In this document: in pieces, positions 18,634-27,065 of the stretch
How the letters are laid out: each line of letters starts with the position of its first letter
Position numbering within the stretch: the stretch's first letter is position 1
DNA from: Microbacterium sp. Leaf159
GTDB lineage: Bacteria; Actinomycetota; Actinomycetes; Actinomycetales; Microbacteriaceae
Direction of reading: 5' to 3'
DNA: 64,000 bases
Assembly: GCF_001423615.1 (NCBI RefSeq)
Contig: NZ_LMOU01000001.1
Span: forward strand, 882,539 to 946,538
Program-made: the position numbers and the translations under genes
The notes under the pieces: model-generated
The model's input: the letters and a program-made list of their open reading frames with translations, nothing else
Told to the model about the DNA's origin: nothing
Database searches by the model: none

Positions 18634-18646
18634 GGCTGCGCCTCAG
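18630..18646. terminator. Compact hairpin spanning two convergent stop codons
   Basis: CTGAGGC (18630-18636) pairs with GCCTCAG (18640-18646) around a 3-nt loop. The TGA of the DUF6325 gene (18631-18633) and the stop of the LuxR-type regulator (18643-18645 on the other strand) both lie in the stem. Confidence 0.6.
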
Positions 18647-21189
18647 ACCGTGGTCTGCACCGCCTCGCGACGCGAAGAGACGCCCAGCTTGCGGTAGATC
18701 GACCGCTGATGCGTCTTCACCGTGTTGATGGACAGGTTCAGGACCGCTGCGATCTCCGGAAGGGTGCGCGCGGTCTGGAGCTGCTGGTAGACATCCCGCT
18801 CCCGATCCGACAGGGCGCCGACACGCGAACCGGACACCTCGGCGACGAGGCACCGAGCGATGAAGTCCTCGAACTGGCTGCCGAAGTGCACGTGCTCGTG
18901 GAGCAGCTTGCGCACTGCGGATTCGCGCGGACCGAACGGCAGCCGGATGTCCTCCGCCGACGCGACGGCGAGCGCAGCCTCGCAGAGCTCGTGTGCCCCG
19001 TCGTGATAGCCCGCGTGACGCCGCAGGACTGCTGCGGTGATCAAGGTCGACACCTTCACGTACGAGACCTCCGAGAACGTGCGGAGGCTCCGGAGCATCT
19101 CGAGAGCGGTGGCGTACTCCCCCGCCCTGCGGAACACACCGGCGAGCGCCACGCACACGACCGGGAGGTCGGGGCACTGCACATACTTGCTCGCGATCCG
19201 CAGCGCCCGATCCTGGCGACCGACGGCCTCTTCCAGAAGTCCGATCGAGGATTCGCGGAACACCGGCCAGGCGATCCCGTGCACGATCTCGAGCGGGATG
19301 TCCTGAATCCCTATCGCCGCACGGCGGCAGGCAGCGGCGTCTCCGGTCTCCGCGGTGGCGTAGGCGATCATCATCCGCGCGATGCTCGTGAACGACCGAT
19401 CCGCACCGCCGTTCGAGAGCAGGGCGCCGAAGTCGTCGATCGCTTCGTCGACGTCGCCGGACCAGTAGGAGACATACCCGGCGGCCGCATCTGCGCTACC
19501 GCCGGCATACGTGTTCCAGGACAGCCGCACACCTTCCATCCGCCCGACGGCCGCGAGCGACGCGCGCGCAGCGGCGAACTGTCCCGCCCACGTCTGCCCG
19601 AAGGCCAGATGGCCCAGAGAGCGCTTCGCGAGCTCGTCGTCTCCCGAGTTCTGCGCCTCCCTGGCAGCCGCCGCGAAGTACTCGACCGGCAGGGAGGGAT
19701 CGGTGCGGTGGCGGATCTCGGTCCAGCCCATCAGGTAGTTGATCGCGGCACGATCGCTGAGGGCCGTCGCATCCTCGCTCAGGAGCATCTCGCGCACATC
19801 GGCGCTCGCCTGAGCGAGCTGATCGCGATCGTCGGCGATGAACAGGTGCGCCAGTTGCAGAACGGCAGGGCGCCGAGTGGGGCCGGCTGCGTCGATCAGG
19901 CCGACCGCCCGGTGGAAGAGCTCTCGTGCGACGTGTCGGTCGCCGAGCACATCGCTCGCACAGGCACGGATGAGGAGCACTTCGGCATCGTCGGGTGCGT
20001 GGCGCAGCATCTCGGTCGCGGTGCGTTCGACCTCTGCGGCCGCCGACCCGACGACGAGTCCCACCCAATGGTCGAGAAGCGTCTGACGCGCGCGCTCGGT
20101 GTCCTCCGCTCTGAGCGAGTGGGTGATCGCGGAGATGGGATCGGTGTCGTCGAGATGCGCTGCGGCCCGGCGATGACAGGCCGCAGCGCGGGCGGGGTCG
20201 GTCTGCAGTATCTCGGCACATTGCTTCGCGAATGCCGCGTGCCACCGATACACCGGACAATGCGGACCTTCGAACTTGTCCAGGAACAGCCCGAGCCGCA
20301 CGCAGGTCTCGAGCAGCTCAGCCGCGCGAGGATCCTGGGTCACGGCAGCTGCGAGGTCGCCGGTGAGTTCGCCGCAGACACTCGCATCGAGGACGAAACG
20401 CGAGATGTCTGCCGGCAGCACCTCGAGAACGTGCTCTCGCACATAGTCCCCGAGGAAGGCCGAGGCGATCGCCGCATCCGAGTCGGGGCGCGCGCCCCCG
20501 ATCAGCATCAGGCGCACGGCGATGGGCCACCCCCGCGTCTCCTCGAGGATCGACTCGGGAGCGAGATCGACCGGCTCCCTCGCATGAAGGGTCCTGACCT
20601 CGGACCCGGTGAAGCTCAGGACGTCGGCGCCCACGAACGATCCCGGGTTCATCAATCGCTGTCTGGACGAGGTCACCTCGAGGAGAGTCGTTCCGACGAG
20701 CACGATCCTCAGCTGATCGGGCGCCTGCTCCGCGAGGAGCCCCAGCAACCCGCTCCGCCAGTCCTCTCCCGCCCGATGCGCGTCATCGACGATCAGATGG
20801 ATCGTGCTGTCGATGTCGGCGAACACGCGGCAGATCTCCTGATACGCCCGGCCCGGATCCTCCAGATCGCGCGGGAAGAGCAGTGGACCCCCGGCTCGTT
20901 CGGAGGCGACATTGAGAGCATCGACGACGCCCTGCGCGAGCCTGCTCGGATCGGAGTCGTAGGCGTTCAGCGCGAGCCAGGCGACCTCATCCTCGGACTT
21001 CGCCCATTCTGCGGCAGCCATCGTCTTGCCGAAGCCGCTCGGCGCGCTGATCACAGTGAGCGGGCTGCTCGCGACCGCGGCATCGATCGCTGTCGTGACT
21101 CGCTCCCGGGAGATGATGCCCGGTGGCCGCGAGGGAGCTCTGAACCGTACTTCTGGCCCGGATTTCGTCAAGCGGGGGAGGCTGACCAT
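18643..21189 (-). CDS. LuxR-family ATP-binding regulator (LAL/MalT type)
   Basis: 848 residues. The N-terminal P-loop NTPase has Walker A S-A-P-S-G-F-G-K-T (about 48-56) and Walker B I-V-D-D-A-H near 130. A long helical, TPR-like region follows (about 330-770). A LuxR helix-turn-helix occupies about 785-845 (L-S-D-R-E-R-D-V, then L-N-L-S-I-N-T-V-K-T-H). MalT-like regulators are activated by a small ligand plus ATP and bind GGA-type boxes. The gene starts 39 bp after the DUF998 gene, whose promoter carries palindrome site 4, so autoregulation is possible. It is the only DNA-binding protein inside the sulfatase/SulP island and the best candidate to bind TCRCCC-N5-GGGTGA; this is inferred. Confidence 0.92.
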   Translation of the reverse strand: MVSLPRLTKSGPEVRFRAPSRPPGIISRERVTTAIDAAVASSPLTVISAPSGFGKTMAAAEWAKSEDEVAWLALNAYDSDPSRLAQGVVDALNVASERAGGPLLFPRDLEDPGRAYQEICRVFADIDSTIHLIVDDAHRAGEDWRSGLLGLLAEQAPDQLRIVLVGTTLLEVTSSRQRLMNPGSFVGADVLSFTGSEVRTLHAREPVDLAPESILEETRGWPIAVRLMLIGGARPDSDAAIASAFLGDYVREHVLEVLPADISRFVLDASVCGELTGDLAAAVTQDPRAAELLETCVRLGLFLDKFEGPHCPVYRWHAAFAKQCAEILQTDPARAAACHRRAAAHLDDTDPISAITHSLRAEDTERARQTLLDHWVGLVVGSAAAEVERTATEMLRHAPDDAEVLLIRACASDVLGDRHVARELFHRAVGLIDAAGPTRRPAVLQLAHLFIADDRDQLAQASADVREMLLSEDATALSDRAAINYLMGWTEIRHRTDPSLPVEYFAAAAREAQNSGDDELAKRSLGHLAFGQTWAGQFAAARASLAAVGRMEGVRLSWNTYAGGSADAAAGYVSYWSGDVDEAIDDFGALLSNGGADRSFTSIARMMIAYATAETGDAAACRRAAIGIQDIPLEIVHGIAWPVFRESSIGLLEEAVGRQDRALRIASKYVQCPDLPVVCVALAGVFRRAGEYATALEMLRSLRTFSEVSYVKVSTLITAAVLRRHAGYHDGAHELCEAALAVASAEDIRLPFGPRESAVRKLLHEHVHFGSQFEDFIARCLVAEVSGSRVGALSDRERDVYQQLQTARTLPEIAAVLNLSINTVKTHQRSIYRKLGVSSRREAVQTTV

Positions 21190-21228
21190 GCGTTCAACGT
21201 ACTGATATATCGGGGTGGGAACAAGGAC

Positions 21229-22338
21229 TCATGCGTGTGCATCCACCACTGCCCCCTGAGGAGCAGAAGGCGCCGCTCTGTCCGTCGCGACGGCATCGCG
21301 CGCGAGAGCATCCGCGGTGCGGATGAACAGGATGATCCAGGTGAAGACCAGCGTTCCCGCCACGAGCTCCACCGCCGTGAGCGTGTAGTAGCCGACGGCG
21401 AACAGCACCGCGAGAGCGACGATGACGAGGATGAACACGAATCCGAGCATGAGGAACGTGCGCGACACTCCGGGAATCCACAGCCGCAGCATGAACACGA
21501 GGATGCCGAAGGCCACGACCATGCCTGAAGCGACGCCCGTGTGCAGGGCGAAGAACTCATCGACCGGGAACACCCCGACGAGGCCGAGGAAAATCCCGAC
21601 GATGACGAGGCTCGTCCGCACTCCCGTCACGCCGCGCGGGTTCGGGGTCGGAATCCCCCGCGTCGCGGTGCGCGCGAGCGTGGTCACGAGGATGCCTGCC
21701 ACGATCAGCGTGAGATTGAAGGTTCGCGCCGAGAGGTCGTTCGTCATGCCGAGGGCGCTCAGGTTGTCCTTCCACCACAGCGGGTCGCTGGCGGTCAGCA
21801 TGCTCGTGACCACTCCGAACACCAGGAAGACGGCCAGCACGAGCGCGAGCAGCTGCAGATCCATGTGGGTCGCGGAGAAGTACACGACGTAGGCCGTGAC
21901 TCCTGCAGTGGCGGCCGACAGCAGCAGCACGGGGATCGGGAAGACCACCGCGCCCTCGAACCCCTGCTCCATGATCGTGGCGACCAACGTCCAACCGAGC
22001 AGGGCGATCACGGCGTGCGCGAAGGCGACGGCAGCGAGGTCGAGGATCACGAGCACCCGCGCCTGTCTCGGTGCGGTGCGGTCGGAGGCGACGACGTACC
22101 CCAGCACGAAGACGACGATCGCCGTCGCGGCCGACGCTATGGCCGCGAACTGTCCGACCGACCCGCTCCCGGCGATCGGTGCCGACCGCAGGCCGAAGAC
22201 GGGCAACGCGACGAGGCCGGTGACGATGAACGCGACGATCGAGATCTGCAGGCCGATCGCCTCGCGGGCGCGCTCCCGCGGCTCGGTGCTCGATCGTGCG
22301 ACGTCGAGGAGATCCTGAGGTGCCGGATTCGTCATCAT
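21229..22338 (-). CDS. DUF998-type multispan membrane protein
   Basis: About 369 residues with about ten hydrophobic helices. W-W-K-D-N-L-S-A-L-G (about residues 190-199) resembles the conserved core of DUF998 proteins. ATG codons at 22338 and 22335 and a GTG at 22344 are all possible starts; none has a clear ribosome-binding site. It is followed after 39 bp by the LuxR-type regulator. Its promoter faces palindrome site 4. The function of the family is unknown. Confidence 0.8.
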   Translation of the reverse strand: MMTNPAPQDLLDVARSSTEPRERAREAIGLQISIVAFIVTGLVALPVFGLRSAPIAGSGSVGQFAAIASAATAIVVFVLGYVVASDRTAPRQARVLVILDLAAVAFAHAVIALLGWTLVATIMEQGFEGAVVFPIPVLLLSAATAGVTAYVVYFSATHMDLQLLALVLAVFLVFGVVTSMLTASDPLWWKDNLSALGMTNDLSARTFNLTLIVAGILVTTLARTATRGIPTPNPRGVTGVRTSLVIVGIFLGLVGVFPVDEFFALHTGVASGMVVAFGILVFMLRLWIPGVSRTFLMLGFVFILVIVALAVLFAVGYYTLTAVELVAGTLVFTWIILFIRTADALARDAVATDRAAPSAPQGAVVDAHA

Positions 22339-22419
22339 CCACACAGTGTCGACCCGATGCGGTCGCCCCGCGACGGAGCCTTCATCCCATCAGGGCGAGG
22401 CGGGAGGGACGCACGCGGA

Positions 22420-22436
22420 TCACCCGCCGCGGGTGA
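22420..22436. promoter_or_regulatory. Palindromic activator-type site 4
   Basis: TCACCC-GCCGC-GGGTGA, inside a longer inverted repeat (GCGGATCACCC...GGGTGATCCGC, arms 11 bp, 22415-22441). Weak -10-like hexamers follow after 30 bp on each side: TGGGAT (22389-22384) toward DUF998 and CACCCT (22467-22472) toward MscS. Confidence 0.78.
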
Positions 22437-22523
22437 TCCGCACACGCGCGAGCGATGGATGCGGACCACCCTGGGAGACATGCGAGCGAGGCCGAGTGCG
22501 TCAACGGTGTGGAGGATGCCGTC

Positions 22524-23357
22524 GTGAGCCTCGACGATCTGTTCCCCTCCGGCATCACGACCTGGCAGATCGCGCTGGCGATCCTGTCAGTCGTCGTCGG
22601 CTGGGTCACGTCCCACTTCGCGCGGGGGGCCGTACTCAAGCTCGCCGCGCGCACTCCCGGCATCTCGGATTCGGTCGCACAGCTCGCCGCGCGCGTCACG
22701 CAGTACACCCTGCTGCTCGTGGGAATCGGCATCGGGCTCGCCTTCCTCGGCGCGAACGTGCAGCCGCTGCTCGCCATGACGGCGATCGCGGTCGTCGTGC
22801 TCATCCTCGTGCTGCGGGGAGTCGCCGACAACTTCGCCGCGGGCGTCCTGATCCAGTCGCGGCAGTCGGTGAAGATCGGCGAGCAGATCTGCGTCGAGGG
22901 ACCCGACGGCGCGATCCGCGGGGTCGTCAGAGAGCTCACCGGCCGCACCGTCATCATCACGACGGCGGACGGCAGGACGGCGCACGTTCCGAATGCTCTG
23001 CTGCTCACGGGCGTGCTGCTCAACGAATCGCGCCACGGCGCGCGACGGAGCACCCTCGAGATCCGCGCGGCCCGCGCTGAGGGTCGCGAGTTGCAGAGCC
23101 TGATCGAGGTCGTCCTCGACGCTGCGGCCGAGATCGACGGAGTCCATCGCAACGAGCACGCGCAGGTCCTTGTGACATCCGTCTCGCCGACACGATGGAT
23201 CCTCTCCCTGCAGTTGTGGCACCATCCCCTGCACGCTGCGACGGTCGTCTCGGATGCGGTGCAGCAGGTGGCCGCAGCGCTGGAGGCGGCCGGCATCACC
23301 GCTGTCGTGGTCGCTGATCGAGGCGAGAACCCCCTCGTCGTCGCCGAGCAGATCTGA
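22524..23357 (+). CDS. Mechanosensitive channel, MscS family
   Basis: 277 residues from a GTG with GGAGG 8 bp upstream. Three N-terminal helices (about 8-105) lead into the pore-lining segment and the beta domain (L-R-G-V-A-D-N-F-A-A-G-V-L-I, then G-R-T-A-H-V-P-N-A-L-L-L). The C-terminal alpha/beta domain ends near 275. Such channels release solutes when membrane tension rises after osmotic downshock. It is divergent from the DUF998/LuxR operon across site 4, which ties osmotic release to the sulfatase/SulP regulon. Confidence 0.92.
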   Translation: MSLDDLFPSGITTWQIALAILSVVVGWVTSHFARGAVLKLAARTPGISDSVAQLAARVTQYTLLLVGIGIGLAFLGANVQPLLAMTAIAVVVLILVLRGVADNFAAGVLIQSRQSVKIGEQICVEGPDGAIRGVVRELTGRTVIITTADGRTAHVPNALLLTGVLLNESRHGARRSTLEIRAARAEGRELQSLIEVVLDAAAEIDGVHRNEHAQVLVTSVSPTRWILSLQLWHHPLHAATVVSDAVQQVAAALEAAGITAVVVADRGENPLVVAEQI

Positions 23358-23368
23358 CTCGCGGCACC

Positions 23369-23385
23369 TCACCCTCACCAGGTGA
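23369..23385. promoter_or_regulatory. Palindromic activator-type site 5
   Basis: TCACCC-TCACC-AGGTGA, with one mismatch in the right arm. CACGAT (23417-23422) follows after 31 bp. It can only serve sulfatase 3 to the right, because the gene on the left ends at 23357 on the same strand. Confidence 0.72.
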
Positions 23386-23429
23386 GCACGACCTACCGTT
23401 GCCCCAGACCGGCGTGCACGATCGACATG

Positions 23430-23459
23430 ATCACCATCGACAGCATCACCATCGACAGC
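23430..23459. repeat. Two tandem copies of a 15-bp unit
   Basis: ATCACCATCGACAGC occurs twice in direct succession in the leader of sulfatase 3, just after the predicted transcription start. A 19-codon frame (23427-23486) reads through the repeat; it has no visible ribosome-binding site. Confidence 0.8.
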
Positions 23460-23473
23460 GACGGGAGTCAGAC

Positions 23474-23566
23474 ATGCAACACGTGACAGCTCGATCAATT
23501 CGACAAGACGGTGCACCGCCGGTGACGAACGACAGCTCGCGCCCCGTCGATCAGGGAGGTCTCTGA
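23474..23566 (+). CDS. Candidate 30-aa leader peptide coupled to sulfatase 3
   Basis: ATG at 23474 with GGGAG 6 bp upstream, open for 30 codons. Its TGA shares the A of the sulfatase ATG (TGATG), the classic arrangement for coupled translation. The peptide starts M-Q-H-V-T-A-R and ends D-Q-G-G-L. It has no cysteines, so it is not a cysteine attenuator. It may be a real short gene or only a device that brings ribosomes to the sulfatase start, which has its own GGAGG. Confidence 0.4.
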   Translation: MQHVTARSIRQDGAPPVTNDSSRPVDQGGL

Positions 23567-25107
23567 TGCCTGGCGGAAAGCCCAACATCCTCGTGATCTG
23601 GGGCGATGACATCGGCATCTCGAATCTGAGCTGCTACAGCGACGGCCTGATGGGCTACCACACCCCGAACATCGATCGCATCGCCGAAGAGGGCATGCGC
23701 TTCACCGACTCGTACGGCGAGCAGAGCTGCACCGCCGGCCGTGCGTCGTTCATCACCGGACAGAGCGTCTTCCGCACGGGGCTGAGCAAGGTCGGCATGG
23801 CCGGTGCCGACATCGGACTCCGCGCCGAGGACGTCACGATCGCCGAGGTGCTGAAGCCCCACGGGTACGCCACCGGGCAGTTCGGCAAGAACCATCTGGG
23901 CGACAAGAACGAGTTCCTGCCCACCGTGCACGGCTTCGACGAGTTCTTCGGAAACCTCTACCACCTGAACGCGGAGGAGGAACCAGAGGCGGCGAACTGG
24001 CCGTCGCCCGAGGAGTTCCCCGGGTTCAACGACCGCGCCCGACCCCGCGGCGTGCTGCACAGCTGGGCGACCGACGAGTACGACGACACCGTCGACGGCC
24101 GCTACGGACCCCGCGGCAAGCAGCGCATCGAGGACACAGGGCCACTCACGCGCAAGCGCATGGAGACGATCGACGAGGTCTTCGCCGAGGCCGCCCAGGA
24201 CTTCATCGGGCGCGCGGTGGCGGACGACACTCCGTTCTTCGCCTGGGTCAACACGACCCACATGCACTTCCGCACGCACCCCAAGCCCGAGAGCATCGGT
24301 CAGGCGGGGCGCTGGCAGTCGGAGTATCACGACACGATGATCGACCACGACAAGGTCGTCGGCAGCCTGCTCGACCAGCTCGACGAGCTCGGCATCGCCG
24401 ACGACACGATCGTCATCTACTCGACCGACAACGGCCCCCACATGAACACCTGGCCCGACGGCGGCATGACACCGTTCCGCAGCGAGAAGAACACGAACTG
24501 GGAAGGTGCGTTCCGCATCCCCGAGATGATCCGCTGGCCAGGACACATCGAGGCCGGAAGCATCTCGAACGAGATCGTTCAGCACCACGACTGGCTGCCG
24601 ACCTTCCTCGCGGCGGTCGGCGACACGACGACGGTCGATGAGCTGAAGAAGGGGAAGGAGATCGGCGACGTCACGTACAAGGTGCACATCGACGGCTACA
24701 ACCTGCTCCCCTACCTGACCGGGGAGGTCGACAAGAGCCCCCGCAAGGGCCTCATCTACTTCTCGGACGACGGCGATGTGCTCGCGCTGCGCTTCGACAA
24801 CTGGAAGGTCGTCTTCATGGAGCAGCGGGTGCAGGGCACTCTCCAGGTGTGGATGGAGCCGTTCGTGCCGCTGCGCGTGCCGAAGCTGTTCAACCTGCGC
24901 ACCGATCCCTACGAACGGGCGGACCAGACGTCGAACACCTACTTCGACTGGCTGTTCGAGAACGACTTCCTGATACTCGCCGCGACGAGCCTGGTGTCGC
25001 AGTTCCTCGAGACCTTCGAGGAGTTCCCCCCTCGCCAGAAGGCCGCGACGTTCAGCATCGATCAGGCGGTCGCGAAGCTCGAGGCGTTCCTCGCCGGGGG
25101 CGATTGA
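23566..25107 (+). CDS. Arylsulfatase, CTAGR variant motif (sulfatase 3)
   Basis: 513 residues, single sulfatase fold, shorter than sulfatases 1 and 2. I-W-G-D-D-I-G (about 11-17) gives metal-binding D14/D15. The modified cysteine is C55 in S-C-T-A-G-R-A-S-F-I-T-G-Q, a C-x-A-x-R variant of the usual C-x-P-x-R. S-T-D-N-G-P-H (about 286-292) supplies further metal ligands. GGAGG precedes the ATG. No signal peptide is present. The FGE at 25151 follows after 43 bp and the HAD gene after that, forming an operon headed by site 5. It may prefer that FGE. Substrate unknown. Confidence 0.94.
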   Translation: MPGGKPNILVIWGDDIGISNLSCYSDGLMGYHTPNIDRIAEEGMRFTDSYGEQSCTAGRASFITGQSVFRTGLSKVGMAGADIGLRAEDVTIAEVLKPHGYATGQFGKNHLGDKNEFLPTVHGFDEFFGNLYHLNAEEEPEAANWPSPEEFPGFNDRARPRGVLHSWATDEYDDTVDGRYGPRGKQRIEDTGPLTRKRMETIDEVFAEAAQDFIGRAVADDTPFFAWVNTTHMHFRTHPKPESIGQAGRWQSEYHDTMIDHDKVVGSLLDQLDELGIADDTIVIYSTDNGPHMNTWPDGGMTPFRSEKNTNWEGAFRIPEMIRWPGHIEAGSISNEIVQHHDWLPTFLAAVGDTTTVDELKKGKEIGDVTYKVHIDGYNLLPYLTGEVDKSPRKGLIYFSDDGDVLALRFDNWKVVFMEQRVQGTLQVWMEPFVPLRVPKLFNLRTDPYERADQTSNTYFDWLFENDFLILAATSLVSQFLETFEEFPPRQKAATFSIDQAVAKLEAFLAGGD

Positions 25108-25150
25108 CCTGATCACGAACATCTCGATACTCCCCGCCGTCGATGGCCTC

Positions 25151-26038
25151 GTGCGGATCGACGGCGGGGAGTTCACCATGGGCTCCGACCACCACTACCC
25201 AGAGGAGGCGCCGGCGCACCGTGTGCGCGTGAGCGGCTTCTGGATCAGTCCCGCCGCGGTCACGAACCGGGAGTACGCGGCCTTCGTGCGCGCCACCGGC
25301 TATCGCACGGTGGCCGAGCGGCCTCTCGACCCGGCGGACTTCCCCGGCGCTCCGGTGGAGAACCTGCAGCCGGGCTCGATGGTCTTCACCGGCACGCCTG
25401 GTCCCGTGGATCTGCGCCATCTGAGTCAATGGTGGGCGTGGACCCCCGGGGCGAACTGGCGACGCCCGTTCGGACCCGGCTCGTCGATCGGCGACGCGGC
25501 CGAGCATCCCGTCGTGCACATCGCCTACGAGGATGCTCAGGCCTACGCCGACTGGGCGAGACTGCGCCTGCCCACGGAGGCGGAATGGGAGTTCGCGGCA
25601 CGGGGCGGTCTCGACGGGGCCGCGTACACCTGGGGCGAGGAACCGGAGTCTGCGGGTGACCGGCGCGCGAACTACTGGCACGGCGACTTCCCCTGGCGTG
25701 CCATCCGCGGCTACGGCTCGACCGCCCCCGTGCGCTCGTTCGAGCCCAACGGATACGGCCTGTTCGACATGGCGGGCAACGTGTGGGAATGGACGTCCGA
25801 CTGGTACCACGACTACGACGGCGAGGGCGGATGCTGCGCTCCGTCGAACCCCCGCGGGGGAAGCCGTGAGGAGAGCGTCGAGCCGTCGGGTCATTTCGAT
25901 GTCCCGCGCAAGACCGTGAAGGGCGGTTCTTTCCTCTGCGCGGACAGTTACTGCCGTCGTTACCGGCCGGCGGCCAGACGCGGGCAGATGATCGACACCG
26001 GTATGAGCCACATCGGGTTCAGAGTGGCTCGCAGCTGA
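25151..26038 (+). CDS. Formylglycine-generating enzyme (FGE 2)
   Basis: 295 residues from GTG 25151. V-R-I-D-G-G-E-F-T-M-G-S aligns with the start of FGE 1. G-N-V-W-E-W-T is conserved, and G-G-S-F-L-C-A-D-S-Y-C-R-R-Y-R-P carries the catalytic copper-binding pair C263/C268. It activates sulfatases by converting cysteine to formylglycine. The start is uncertain: no ribosome-binding site precedes the GTG, and an in-frame CTG at 25109 follows a GGGGG run. It lies between sulfatase 3 and a HAD phosphatase on the same strand and probably serves the CTAGR sulfatase upstream. Confidence 0.92.
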   Translation: MRIDGGEFTMGSDHHYPEEAPAHRVRVSGFWISPAAVTNREYAAFVRATGYRTVAERPLDPADFPGAPVENLQPGSMVFTGTPGPVDLRHLSQWWAWTPGANWRRPFGPGSSIGDAAEHPVVHIAYEDAQAYADWARLRLPTEAEWEFAARGGLDGAAYTWGEEPESAGDRRANYWHGDFPWRAIRGYGSTAPVRSFEPNGYGLFDMAGNVWEWTSDWYHDYDGEGGCCAPSNPRGGSREESVEPSGHFDVPRKTVKGGSFLCADSYCRRYRPAARRGQMIDTGMSHIGFRVARS

Positions 26039-26066
26039 CAGCAGAAGATGATGAGGAGACGTGCGA

Positions 26067-26996
26067 ATGAGTACACCCCTGGCTTCATGGCGTGAGAGCG
26101 CCAGCCGAGATGCGATCGTCGAGTTCGTCGAGGCGGTCACCACCGGACCCGGTGCCGTGCCCCAGGAGGAGCGCATCGGGGTCTTCGACAACGACGGCAC
26201 GCTGTGGACCGAGAAGCCCATGCCGACCCAGCTGCACTACATCGTCGAGCAGTGGGCCGCGGCCGGTCGCGAAGACCCGACTCTCGCTGCGCAACAGCCC
26301 TACAAGGCCGCCGTCGACGGGGACTATGCCTGGTTGGGCGGCGCGATCGACAAGCACTACGCCGGGGACGACTCGGATCTGCACACCCTGATCGGAGCTC
26401 TCGTACGGACCACGATCGGTCTGAGCGTCGACGACTACCAGGCGGCCGTCGCCGCCTTCTACCGCGACGCCAGACATCTGACCCTCGCCCGCGCCTACAC
26501 GACGGTCTCGTATCAGCCCATGGTGGAGCTGCTCCGATATCTCGAATCGCACGGTTTCACCTGCTACATCGTCTCGGGCGGTGACCGGGACTTCATGCGC
26601 CCCATGACGGTCGACACCTACGGCATCCCTCCCGAGCGCGTGATCGGCTCAGCGGTCGGGCTCCGCTATGACAGCGACAGCAACGACGTGCGCTACGGCG
26701 AGAACTTCGACTTCTTCGACGACGGACCGCAGAAGCCGATCCGCATCTGGACGAGGATCGGCCGTCGCCCTCTGCTCGCCGCCGGCAACTCCAACGGGGA
26801 TGTGCCGATGCTGCGATTCGTGCAGAAGCATCCGCGATCCCTCAGCCTGCTCGTGCACCACGATGACGACTCCGGACGCGGCGACGCCCCCTACGACAAG
26901 GGCGCCGAGGACGCACTGGCTCAGGTCGAATCATCCGGCTTCACCCGTGTGAGCGTGAAAGACGACTGGGAGACGGTCTTCGCTCCGCAGTCGTGA
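26067..26996 (+). CDS. HAD-superfamily hydrolase
   Basis: 309 residues from an ATG with GAGGAG 8 bp upstream; an in-frame GTG at 26061 is too close to that site. The catalytic motif is F-D-N-D-G-T-L-W with D41 (nucleophile) and D43. The S-G-G motif II lies near 170 and G-N-S-N-G-D with the acidic motif IV near 235. The layout is that of serine-phosphatase-like HAD enzymes. It is third in the sulfatase 3 / FGE 2 operon. Genes of this kind are often found beside sulfatases and arylsulfatase-activating enzymes; the substrate is unknown. Confidence 0.88.
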   Translation: MSTPLASWRESASRDAIVEFVEAVTTGPGAVPQEERIGVFDNDGTLWTEKPMPTQLHYIVEQWAAAGREDPTLAAQQPYKAAVDGDYAWLGGAIDKHYAGDDSDLHTLIGALVRTTIGLSVDDYQAAVAAFYRDARHLTLARAYTTVSYQPMVELLRYLESHGFTCYIVSGGDRDFMRPMTVDTYGIPPERVIGSAVGLRYDSDSNDVRYGENFDFFDDGPQKPIRIWTRIGRRPLLAAGNSNGDVPMLRFVQKHPRSLSLLVHHDDDSGRGDAPYDKGAEDALAQVESSGFTRVSVKDDWETVFAPQS

Positions 26997-27006
26997 CATG
27001 CACCGC

Positions 27007-27044
27007 AGAGAGGGACCCCGCCCACCCGGGCGGGGTCCCTCTCT
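27007..27044. terminator. Strong bidirectional terminator hairpin
   Basis: A perfect 17-bp stem (27007-27023 with 27028-27044) with a 4-nt loop, between the convergent ends of the HAD gene and hxlA. Confidence 0.88.
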
Positions 27045-27065
27045 GTCAGACGGATTCGAACGGCC

